Assembly: GCF_000264905.1 (NCBI RefSeq)
Contig: NW_006763131.1
Span: 410,793-474,792, forward strand
DNA from: Stereum hirsutum FP-91666 SS1
Lineage: Eukaryota > Basidiomycota > Agaricomycetes > Russulales > Stereaceae
Reading direction: 5' to 3'
Length of the DNA stretch: 64,000 nucleotides
The notes under the pieces: generated by a model
Database searches by the model: none
What the model saw: only the letters and a program-made list of their open reading frames with translations
What the model was told of the DNA's origin: nothing
Made by a program: the position numbers and the translations under genes
Part shown: positions 50,041 through 60,471 of the stretch, piece by piece
How positions within the stretch are numbered: the stretch's first letter is position 1
How the letters are laid out: every line of letters starts with the position of its first letter

Positions 50041-50712
50041 CGTCTCGGAACAAGACATCGATTGAGAGAAGGGGGCCAGGAAATTGTAGATATTATCAGT
50101 CATTGAGAGCAGTAGGGGTGTACGAGTAGGGCTTACGAATGGCTGAACGCATCGAGCGTCACAGCGCAGTTCGTTATGGACAGTTGTATCATCGCCATGG
50201 TCATCATCTCCCACAACAATATCATATAATGGACAGCTTTTCTATCGTGCTTTGATTTCTTCCTCGAAACTTCCACCGTTTTTCCGAGCTTATACGCTGG
50301 GCTGTGTAAGTGGTTGGCTATTTTGACTGTTCACGACTTCGCATGTGGTAGAATCCCAAGAATGCGGAACATACTTGACGGTATCTCATCGAGCCTTTCA
50401 AACATTCATTTCCAGAGTATGTCAAATATGTTCAACCCACGAACAATGCCTGCGCCGATCCCCACAGGGAGGCAAGTCATTCGCGTCTGAGAGAGGAACT
50501 ATTTTGGCGCGGGAACATCTACCTACTATGGGGCAAAACTCTATGCGCGAAATGCTGTATAGTCCATTCTTAGAATCGAGTGAGCCGGTCACGGTAACGG
50601 TTGAAATCATATGGGTGCCTACACGAGTAGCATATATAACCCTCTCTCGTCGCTCGACAATATCGTGTATCGTGCGACATCTCCCGGCTTTACTTTCTCG
50701 AAGGAACACATC
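50041..50712. other. Upstream region of GST copy 2
   Basis: Contains the 3' end of the small gene and, at 50633-50639, a TATATAA box 74-80 bp before the GST start codon. No additional gene is supported. Confidence 0.55.
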
Positions 50713-51573
50713 ATGCCCACGACCGAAACCTGTGGGACACCCACTGAAGCGAACGAACGCTTAGGAGGTGTTCCCATCGTATGTTTATTTCATTATTCCC
50801 GCTATCCATGCCTTCGACAAAGCTAAAGCTAAATCGTTGTGCTTGTGATCGTTGTAGGTCCACTACAAAAATGCACTCTCCCGCGGACGCGGTCAACTCC
50901 TTCGTCTATTCTTCGAAGACGCAGGCGTCGCATACATCGATGTCCGATATTCTGCATCCGAGTGGCCTGAAGCTAAGAAGAACCATCCTATTATATCGAG
51001 AAACCCTACAGGAAATATACCGGTGGTGGAGCTGAATGGGAAGATATTGACACAGAGTTACGCGATAGTGAGGTATTTTGGGAGAGTGCTTGGTGGTTAC
51101 GACGGTAAAAGCGAGGAAGAGCGATACTGGGCGGATGCGATCTGCGATATCATCATTGACTGTAAGTAACGTTTATGAGCCTCTCGTTCGACACAAGCGG
51201 TGATCAACACAGTGGCGGAACATGAACAGGGCGCACGTACCTAAGCAACGCCGCCAAAGCCCCCAACAGCGACGTCGCCCTCGCTGCACATAAAGGAACG
51301 AATCTTCTGCGCTATCTGCAGGCCATGCAGACTCACCTCACCAACGGAAATCCTTTCTCGATCTCTCCAACTGCCGTTGAGGGACCCTTCATCCTGGGTA
51401 GTACAATCACATACGCAGATCTTGTTTTGTACCAGATCCTTCATGACGAAGACCTGACACAGGGGGAAAGGAAAGGATTGAGAGAATATCCAGCATTGGC
51501 GATGCTGGTTGAAGCTGTAGAAGCAAGAGAAGGTGTTAGAAGGTATTTGGAGAGCAAAAGATATAGAGGATGA
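50713..51573 (+). CDS. Glutathione S-transferase, copy 2
   Basis: Paralogue of the GST at 46855 with the same three-exon structure. N-terminus MPTTETCGTPTEANERLGGVPI, then VHYKNALSRGRGQLLRLFFEDAG, VAYIDVRYSASEWPE, NPTGNIPVVELNG and LTQSYAIVRYFGRV. C-domain: ILGSTITYADLVLYQILHDEDL and a final YLESKRYRG almost identical to copy 1. The catalytic-site region (TQSYA) is intact. A TATATAA box lies about 75 bp upstream. Differences are spread evenly, consistent with an older duplicate under selection. Confidence 0.92.
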
Positions 51574-52224
51574 GCCTGTGGCCGCAAGTCTTCTGAAACG
51601 AAGATACAGTATTTGTGGCGGCGTGCCTGCGAATGTCCAACCAGTTGGTGTCGGAGACTCTCAGAGTGCTACATCACTACAGGATTTCACTGTATTGCAT
51701 GCTGTGTCTTGGAAACCTATATTTGAGGCATGAGGTGATATATGGCATGATTCAACAGAGAACCTAAGCTCAAGTGCGTGGATACTATGAAATGACCTCA
51801 AAGTGGTGTGGCGTCAGTATAGTCTGCTCTGCTGTAATGGATAAAAATGGCGTGACGTCGGAGGGAACCTATCGAGCCTCGAATATATAGATCTTGCAAT
51901 CCTCACTGAGGGCTCTGAAGTCGAAAGTGGTAAAACAACGAAACAACGCGAGACTTCGCGAGCGGACGCGATACAATATTACAACGTCAAACTCCGCTCG
52001 GCTGTCGCCGACATCGACCTCACGAAATTCTCAGAACCTCCCTCTCGACATCAGACAGGTCACAGCTGCAAACAACAGTCTTCTTGATCCTTGCACGATC
52101 GAACATAGTTGATTTGGGTTTGTGGGCCACTTATCAACCACTATACTCATTCTGACCCCCTCACTAACAAGCTAACTTTGGAAATTAGTCTATTCCAAGT
52201 CTATGCTGGACCCCCATACACCGA
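51574..52224. other. Region between GST copy 2 and the F-box gene
   Basis: No gene recognised. An AATATATAGA motif near 51881 may be the core promoter of the F-box gene or of an unannotated transcript. Confidence 0.45.
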
Positions 52225-53781
52225 ATGTCGATGCAACAGAGCCCATTCGCTTCTCCATCATGTCCGACAGAGATACTTTCTCGTATATTCGAGTGCTGCA
52301 TTGATTGGCCATTGCAACTTCACGAACCTTCACTGGGTCTACCCCCCTCATTGACAGCAACTTGCCAGCGATGGCGCGAAGTCGCCTTCTCTTCCCCTCG
52401 TCTCTGGTCATCCATCTACGTCGACTTTAGCGAGGGCTACAAAGAGGAACCGCGATCCCTGTTAACGAAACAACATGCGGAAAGATTGTTTCTCTTTCAG
52501 ACCTGGCTTGCGAGGTCAAAGTCTGCTCCACTCCGGTGTGGAATCTCAGGCGATCAAGTGTCCAGGGCAGATCAGATAAACTTCATGACATACCTAGGAT
52601 GCATGGTTCTCCACGCAGACCACTGGAATGAAATTGAGATTTTTCTAATGGGAGATCTCTACTCTTCCTTGTCCAACCCTGCAAACTACAGGAACCGCCT
52701 CGGAGCTCAACGCCATGATAGCCTCGCCATCCCACGAGACTTCTCAACGTCGCCTCTGGAGCATCTAGATCTATATTGGGACTCCTACCTCGACTGCAGC
52801 CCCTTCGAGCGCGCCTTCGAGTTCGCACCCAATCTTCGGATTTTGAGATTCAATGTTCCCCATCTCACGCGGTGGAATTTCCCCTGGTCGCAGCTCACAA
52901 CCCTTTGCATCGGAGAAGTCATCGACGACAAAAACCCGGTCCCTCTGGATATCCCGTGGCTTTTAGTCACCTTGTCACAATGTCTATCACTCGAATTCCT
53001 TGCCATAGCGTCTCAAGATATCAGTCCGTGCATGCCTCTGCCCTCTGCAGAGCACGTAGTATTGACCAGAGTACGAGAGGCACACTTCGATTCTTGGGAT
53101 GCCAATGTCCTCGATATTTTACTTCGCGTTATATCAGTCCCGTCTGTCCAAAAGCTCTCATTCAACGAGAGCACATGCGGACCTTTACCATCAGACGGTG
53201 ATTCGTTCATGAGATTCATCTCAAACCATGCCGCGACCTTACAGGAGCTCCTCACGAATCAAATCGGAATTAGTAACCAAACGCTCCTTCGCTGTTACGG
53301 ATGCGCAACCAATCTCTCTCACATCCATCTGTTTTGTCTGACCGTCACTCAGAATTCGAACGAAATCCTGCGCGGTCTTGTTCTGCGGTTCAGGGATGAT
53401 GGCACGCCCTTGGAGGGTCAGAACATTCAGCTGCAGAGATTGACGCTGCATTTCGGAGTGCCAGACGATCCAGACGATCCAGAAGACCCGTCTACACGCC
53501 CGCCCATGTACGGTATAGAAACCCGTATGGAGGATCTTGTCGAACCTTTTCTGGACATCATCAGGTCGCGCTGGAACCCGCGAACGAATGCCGTATTACG
53601 CTCCGACAATGCGACACCCGTCGCTGTTTTGAATACTGTTTGTATCGATGACCGCACGTTGGAGTGGATGAAGAAGAGGGATCCTGGGCGTTATGGGTGT
53701 TTGATGAAAGCTGTTGATGAAGGGTTGACTCTGATCAATGAAGTTAGGGGACGCGGTGTCTGGCCAGACTTGCCTCAGTAG
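52225..53781 (+). CDS. F-box-like protein (basidiomycete type)
   Basis: 518-residue, apparently intronless protein. The N-terminal F-box-like segment reads CPTEILSRIFECCIDWP, then LTATCQRWREVAFSSPRLWSSIYV, the pattern of the large basidiomycete F-box family that should bind Skp1 in SCF ubiquitin ligases. The remaining 400 residues hold irregular Leu-rich segments (LEHLDLYWDSYLD, NLRILRFNVPHLTRWNFPWSQLTTLCIGEV, QKLSFNEST) that would form the substrate-binding solenoid. A PDDPDDPEDP stretch precedes the end. ATG 52225 is chosen; a second Met follows two codons later. The target is unknown. Confidence 0.77.
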   Translation: MSMQQSPFASPSCPTEILSRIFECCIDWPLQLHEPSLGLPPSLTATCQRWREVAFSSPRLWSSIYVDFSEGYKEEPRSLLTKQHAERLFLFQTWLARSKSAPLRCGISGDQVSRADQINFMTYLGCMVLHADHWNEIEIFLMGDLYSSLSNPANYRNRLGAQRHDSLAIPRDFSTSPLEHLDLYWDSYLDCSPFERAFEFAPNLRILRFNVPHLTRWNFPWSQLTTLCIGEVIDDKNPVPLDIPWLLVTLSQCLSLEFLAIASQDISPCMPLPSAEHVVLTRVREAHFDSWDANVLDILLRVISVPSVQKLSFNESTCGPLPSDGDSFMRFISNHAATLQELLTNQIGISNQTLLRCYGCATNLSHIHLFCLTVTQNSNEILRGLVLRFRDDGTPLEGQNIQLQRLTLHFGVPDDPDDPEDPSTRPPMYGIETRMEDLVEPFLDIIRSRWNPRTNAVLRSDNATPVAVLNTVCIDDRTLEWMKKRDPGRYGCLMKAVDEGLTLINEVRGRGVWPDLPQ

Positions 53782-54145
53782 CTCGGTAGTACTACTAAGG
53801 CCTTCTATGTTTCCTTCGACCGCAATTATGCACTCACTCCTACATATAAATGCACGTTCCTGTACCTACTAGCTACCCTCGCGGCAGTAATTACAGTGTC
53901 CTCTTGTATGCATTTTGCACCGCGCACAAGTGCTCTTCATGTTATGGGCAATTACGGTACTGACCTTTATTCCACAGTGCACAAAGGGGGTAAACTTACT
54001 GTACTGTGGCGCATCACGTGGAAATAAACGAGACGCGTCGAATCGCGTCTCAGCGAGCGCCTATATTTCTTTCTCCTCCACGGCCACGTCTCCTCTTCGC
54101 TCTGCTAGTATCTTCCAATTAATCTCATTAATTTTTTGACTTCAA
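53782..54145. other. Short intergenic region
   Basis: 3' UTR of the F-box gene and promoter of the BRCT gene. Contains an AT-rich stretch ending AATTTTTTGACTTCAA just before the ATG at 54146. Confidence 0.5.
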
Positions 54146-57100
54146 ATGCCGGTATTTGAAGGCCAGAAATATTGCATATCATCTTCGGTACCTCAAGAAC
54201 GCCAAGCGGAACTCATCATCAGCCTCGACCAGAACGGAGGGTCGCAGTGTACGGGCTTGGACGATGAAAGCTTGACTGTAGTCGTCACGAATGCGAATGA
54301 CTTTGACGGCAGGACGAAGGTCAGAAAAAATGTCGCAATAGTCACCGTGAGTCCTTGACTTTCACGGAGCACATCGCAAGCGGAATGGACGTGATGACTG
54401 AGACGGGTCGTGGCGTGTAGGACTATTGGGTGGATCGGTCTTTGTTGCTTGGGAAGTTGCAAGAGTGCGTGAATTGCTCGATTATTGTACTTTTATATTG
54501 AGCCTAACGTGTTTTTGTTCGGCATCCATCGCTCAGGACGCAATACTATTCCCCAGACCCTGCCATGATATTCTCTGGTGTTGTGGCGTGCTCGACAGAT
54601 GTGAGTGTTTTCAATACCCCAGTTTACTTTCACATACAGCCCGCACTGTTCATGTTCTCGTTTTGCACACCATGAACAACTGTATACGTTACTTATCCAA
54701 CTTCACCCACAGTTCACACCGTCAGATAACGAAGTCCTTCAAGCCGGAATTCTCGCCTTCGGCGGTCAATGGCGAAACGGCTACCTCCGCGACGTAACCC
54801 ACCTCTTCGCGCCTGCTGCTGGCTCCGATAAATACAAAACCGCATTGTTCCACCAGGTCGACACGCATGTCAAAGTCGTCACGCCACACTGGTTCGACGA
54901 TTCGGTGAGGCTCGGAATACGGAACTTGCCTACGGACGTATATGAGTGGCCGGAGCCGGAGATCTTGAAGGTGGGGAGGAGGTATTCAGGGATTAAGAAG
55001 GTGCTAGGGGAGCAGGAGGGGAAGAGGGAATTGTCGAAGGCCACAGGAGAGGATTGGATGAAAGCGATGACGGCAGAGAGGAGAGCGGTACTAAAAGGGT
55101 TGGTTGCGGAGGGAAATGTGGAAGTGAGTGGAAAGGATGTATGGGGAGGGAAGCGGGTATTATTGAGTAAGGAATTAGAGTTCTCAGAGTTGAGAAGGCG
55201 GACGGTCGAGGATGGGATCAGGCTGTGTGGCGGGGAGGTAGTAGAGTCGAGTGAAGGAGAGGATGAGGTTGATTTGGTGGACGAGGCGGATGTGCTGGTG
55301 ACGACCTATCGCTGGGGCGAGCCATATATTAAGGTAAGGATTATAAATCTGCTTGTGTCACGATCGGGCATTTCTTTGACGCACGTTTGTGTCTCTGTCC
55401 TCAGGCTGTCAGAGCGAACAAGCTCGTCGGAAGCTTGACATGGCTCCTGCACGTTGAACATACTGGTGTCTTGTCTGCACCTACCAGCCAGCTTCTTCAC
55501 CATCCGATTCCGAAGGGAAAGGTCGAGAGGATGGCCCAAGAGGTAGGCTGTACGACAAAATATTTCGCTTGCCCACAGCTCACATTTCGTCCAGGAAATG
55601 ACTGTGTCGAACTACACTGGTGAAGGACGCGACTACCTCAAGAAGCTTGTCATGATATTGGGTGCCAAATTTACCGCAAGCATGACACAAAAGAACACTG
55701 TACTCGTCGCCGCCTTGTAAGCTCATCCTCATTCGTCGTCGCCTTCTTCTCGTGCGTCTGATTCTTACCTGACTCTTATTTAGCATAGATGGTAATAAAA
55801 CCAACAAGGCTGCCAACTGGTCCATGCCGATTGTCAACCATACGTGGCTCGAAGACTGCTTCATCCACTGGAAGTACATCTCCCCCGCGCACGAGAAATA
55901 CATCTCCTTCCCTCCGAGCATGAATTTTGCCCAGCTTCTAGGCGATAGAGGATTGAGTGGCGCGGCTTTGAAGGAGAGTTTGAAAGAGGTGGAAGCGCAG
56001 ATGGAAGAAGAGAGGAGAGAGGCTGCGATTGGGGTGGATGTGGAGATGAATGATGTTGGTGGTGAGGGGATGGTGGGAGAAGGACAGGGTGAGACGGAGA
56101 TGCCAGATGATGGCGGTGTAAATGTGGAGCAGGAGCAAGAGCAGGAAGTGGTAGCCGTGCAGGAGGAGGAGGACATCGTGGAAGACGTCCGACCTGCGCC
56201 GTCTGCCAAAGCGCGCGGGAAGAAGGCTCAACGTCATGAAGACGTTATCGAGGTCAGCTATAGACTGTCTTGCTTTAGTTGCATGTTTGATTCGCTGACG
56301 AGGAACGGGTGGCTCAGATCGAGGATGACGAGGAAGCAGAAGTTGAGGAACCGCAGCCACCTCGCCCTCGAGCCCGTAATGGGAGATTTTCCTCTTCGCA
56401 GACCAAAGATGCAGCCGTTGAACCCGAAGAACGTGGACGGCCAATTTCTCGGAAACGCAAGTCAAGGGGCCAAGAGGAAGAGGAGAAAGAACAACAACAA
56501 CCTCATCCGCGCCCAGCTTCCGTAGCTTCCACGCGGCGAAAGTCTAAGGGCGAGCCCGTGGACATGGACGAGGAAGACGAGCACGACGAGCACGCCGACG
56601 CAGCCAGCACGAACCGTACACCCCTTCGCAAGTACGGGAGGTCCAAGAGCACCCGTCTAGCCGAATTCCGTTCCCCCGCATCCGTCTCACCGAACAAACG
56701 CACACCAACGAGAAAAGCTGCTCCTAAAAGCTTTGCTCTCGAGGAGAGTTCTTCAGAAGAGGAGTTACCGCCTGTCGTATCCGTGTCCGCCAGAACACCT
56801 CGAACACCTAGCCGCTCGAAACGTCAGCAGCCCGATTCTGATGCATACACTGAACCAGAGCCAGAGCCAGAGGAAGACGAGGTCAACCGTCAACTACGCC
56901 GCTCAGGTCGTTTGTCCCAAGGCACCACCCCTACCTCCAAACATGCGACACATTCGAAGAACGACGAAGTTTCGCCGTCGAGGCCTTCAGGCTCCAAGAC
57001 TCAAACTCCACGGCGAAGGTTATCAGTCGTCTTACCTCCTATCGGTACCGGCGCTTCCGGAGGACGAGGGAGATCACGGTCTCGCGTTCGTGCGGAAGGT

Positions 57101-58908
57101 TCGACTACCAGCGTCGCTAGCCCGTCGAAACCCCAATCCACTGCCGCACCGAAGGACGCCGCCGCTAAACCGAAGTCGAAACCAAAATCTGTTTCACGAT
57201 CTCGGCGAGCTGAAGCTCAGCGCGATGGTGACTCTGACGACGAGCCTATATCTATACCTGCGCCCGCTGCTCCGAAGGGGACCGTCAAACCGAAATCAAA
57301 ACCAAAACCGCGATCTGTTTCTCGGTCCAGGCGGGCCCAACGCGAAGAGGAGTCTGACGACGAGCAGGGGCCAGTGCGTGGACCAGAGCCAAGGTCAGAG
57401 TCTGAGTCCGACCCTGAGCCCGTCGCCTCGACTTCTCGCGGACGTCCACCGCGACGTAAATCCATGCCTGAGGTCGTGATATCAGTCAGAACTGTGTCCC
57501 CTACGAGCGAGCAGCGAACATCGGCGACACCTATTGGAAGGTCGGGACCTAGGCGGTCAGCTGCTATCAAGGCTTCGGGTAAACTCGAGCATACGATGAA
57601 GGATGTGGTCAATTACGAAAAGCAGAAAAGGGCGGGGACTATCAAGGCGATCGGGGAGGGTAAAGACATCTATGTTGATCGGAAGGGTAAGGGACGGGAC
57701 TCTCTCGGTGCTGGTTCGAGAAGGCGCGCTTCGATGGCGGCGAGCGATGATAATGAAGAGGAGGACGAGGACGTGAGGGGTAAACAAGGCAAGAAGAGGA
57801 GAATGAGTGCGGCGAAGGACAGGGACGACGAGAGCGGGAGAAAGAAGGCGAGGACGAGCATTAATAGTCGGAGGAACAGGGCTCAGTCTGATTCGGAGGA
57901 GGATGTGCAGGCGAGTACGTCGAAGGGTAAGGCTAAGCAGGACGAGAGTGGAGGGCGTAAGAAGATCGTGCACAGCAAGATTCAAGAGGAGATCAATGGC
58001 GGGCCGATATACGCTGCGTACGTCTTTGTCTCTCGGTTCAGCGTGGCGTGGTTCTAACTTCCCCCCGAATCCTCTGTTCAGTGAGCCCGTCCATAGACCC
58101 GAACCTGCAGCGAAGATTTGCTTCACACAGCTGAAGCTCACCGACGATGTAGAGAGAGTATGCCCCCTCTGCTCCTGTGATATTCCCAACCACTGGTTGA
58201 CTTGCTTTTGTGTATCTAAGGGTCTCATCAAGCTGGACGTCAAGATAGCGTCACGCGCAAGGGATTGTACTCATCTGATCGCAAAACACATCGGACGTAC
58301 AGAGAAGTTCTTATGCGCCATGGCCGGTGCACCCTTCATCGTCACGGAAGAATGGGCTAAGGAGTCTGCTGGTGCAAAGTCCTTGCTACGTGCGCACCTT
58401 CTCCGCCTCGCTCCTGTCTACAGTATATTGATATATCCTCTATCGTGCACACAGCCGCCGATGAATTCCTCCTGTCGGATCCAGCGAACGAGAAAAAGTG
58501 GAAGTTCAAACTCGTCGACGCTGTCAAACGTGCCAAACAGAACAAGGGCCAGATCTTCAAGGGCATAGGGTTCTATGTCACGACGAGGGTTCTCCAAGGA
58601 CTGGAAAAGAACCTCTTGAGGAATGTTGTCGAGGCTCACGGTGGCTGGGTTAGTCCTTGCTATCCGTTTTATTTTCTCGTTACTGATTTTCCACAAAACA
58701 GTGGCGTTCGTCGGAGCCCACTGTGCGTATGCTCAAGACCAGAAGGGATACCGAGAAGCCCGTCGTCATATCCTGTAAAGCAGATATCAGCATCTGGCGA
58801 CCTTTAGAAGGGGCTGGATTCACGATATATAACAAGGAGTTTTTGCTCAATGGGGCGTTGACACAGGAGCTGCGATGGGACGACCAGAGTTGTCAGAAGA
58901 TAGAGTGA
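54146..58908 (+). CDS. Multi-BRCT DNA-damage scaffold (Brc1/Rtt107-like)
   Basis: Nuclear scaffold protein that binds phosphorylated histone H2A and repair factors at damaged replication forks in yeasts. BRCT 1 starts MPVFEGQKYCISSSVP and ends with VDRSLLLGKLQ. BRCT 2 contains LAFGGQWRNGYLRDVTHLFA and VVTPHWFDDSV. BRCT 3/4 include WGGKRVLLS..LCGGEVV, LVMILGAKFTASMTQKNTVLVA and VNHTWLEDCFIHW. A linker of about 550 residues is basic/acidic and Ser/Pro-rich, with two related SVSRSRRA..DSDDE blocks and TPRTPSRSK. The C-terminal pair holds CTHLIAKHIGRTEKFLCAMAGAPFIVTEEWAKES, IGFYVTTRV and NVVEAHGGW. The layout of N-terminal BRCTs, a long linker and a C-terminal BRCT pair matches Brc1/Rtt107. About nine introns; stop TGA at 58906. 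Confidence 0.89.
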
Positions 58909-59119
58909 TATTTGATTCGGTCATGGTTGAAATCTTGTTTTGTGTTGTGGAATTGCGAGCTTGGCTCTCGTTGTTTTGTTCCGCTGTGTGTTCTGCTGTC
59001 TTGTCCATCTAATTTACATTTTACGAACTATATACAAGGAACCAGGTTTCTCGACGACAAGCCGAAGGCCTGCTACTTTCCAGGTCAGGTCATTGTAAGT
59101 TAGAGCTCAGCAGTCATAT

Positions 59120-60471
59120 TCAGAGCTTGCTATCACGCTCTGACTTCTTTCCATTGCCTCCTGGTCTCGTACCAATAGGCTCGAAGTCGATTTTCTGCTT
59201 CTTCATCGCCGCACGCGTCGCATTGACTAAGTCCTAAACATTATTTGGGCCACAGAAGACTTCAATGAACACTTCCCCCGCACAGTGATTGAGGTTGAGA
59301 CGAAGGTGCGACGTACCGGAGCCTGGAGCATGGCAGAGTTCCAGGTGATGGTATATTCGAGGTTATCATCGATTCTGTACATCCACATTGGACCCGTCAG
59401 GATGAGAAGGCTTAAATGTATGCACATTTGAAGCGAAAGAGAGCGCACGTATGATCCCTTGCATGAGCCAGCAAGTGTTTCGTTCCTACGACAGCGACCG
59501 GGCTCTTCGACGCGATTTCCTTCGCAAGTTCAAGTGCGGCCTGTACGACCTCAGCGCGAGAGCCAGGTGTGATCTTTTGCAATGCAACAGGATGAGAAAA
59601 AGTCCAACTTCGTGCTTAGTCTTTGAGGACGTACCCTCGAAATCATACCCAACTCTTTGGCTTCTTCAGCACCAAAGATCCTGGCCGTGAGCGCGAGCTC
59701 ATTCAGAAGAGATGCGTTTCCCGTTAATTTGGGTAACCGAGCAAGTGTGCCGATGTCAGCGGCTAGTCCTACATCTACTTCCTATGACAGAAACAAGTCA
59801 GTCTTGGAACATCAAACATAACGGTTCCGGTCATCCAAAGCAACGGGTTTGAGAAACAAGCTGAACTGGATCTCACCTTGATACTAAACTTCACATCGCT
59901 CGTAGCATACCGTACGTCGCAAGCGCTGACCATGTCAATGGCGAGACCAAATGCGACACCATGGACGGCAGCGATCACAGGACACAGGCAGCGCGTCGGA
60001 GCGGCGATAGCTTGCTGGAATTCGCGGATGGTTGGCCGTGTGATCAATGCTGTACGAGCGGGATCGGAGCTTGAGACCAGGCCGGTCAGAAAGTCGACTA
60101 TGAGTATGAGATGATGTCCGGGTTAATATGGAGACGGAGAGGTAGAGGAGGTGAAAATATAACTCACGATCCACCCCAGCAGAGAAGGCTTTCTGAAGGC
60201 CGGACGAGAGTACGACTGCTCGGATGGTAGGGTCTTTTGCAATATCGTCGAATAGTGTTCCGTACTCGCGCCAGAATCTGATGGTGTAAAAATAATCGTG
60301 AATTTCAGAGACAGACGTAGGCATCCGGTACTTACGGTTCAGAGAACGCATTGACGGGAGAACTATGGTAAGCAGTCTACTCATGAGTTTCGGACCAGAC
60401 ATGGACGCACGATGCAGAGGGGTACCACAGAGTGTGAGTGGCATGATGAACGCACCGTACAAGTTCGACAT
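59120..60471 (-). CDS. Delta(3,5)-Delta(2,4)-dienoyl-CoA isomerase (ECH1/DCI1-like)
   Basis: Crotonase-fold isomerase of unsaturated fatty-acid beta-oxidation. Sequence: SPVNAFSEPFWREYGTLFDDIAKDP, AVVLSSGLQKAFSAGVD, CPVIAAVHGVAFGLAIDMVSACDVRYATSDVKFSIK, then EVDVGLAADIGTLARLPKLTGN. The last block holds the Glu and Asp that act as catalytic acid/base in ECH1, and the Asp of SACDVRY is also kept. The C-terminus DFEPIGTRPGG..RDSKL carries a perfect peroxisomal SKL signal. Stop TGA at 59120-59122. The first exon (MSNLYG at 60471) is uncertain: the splice that joins it to SPVNAF could not be fixed. Five or more introns. Confidence 0.92.
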
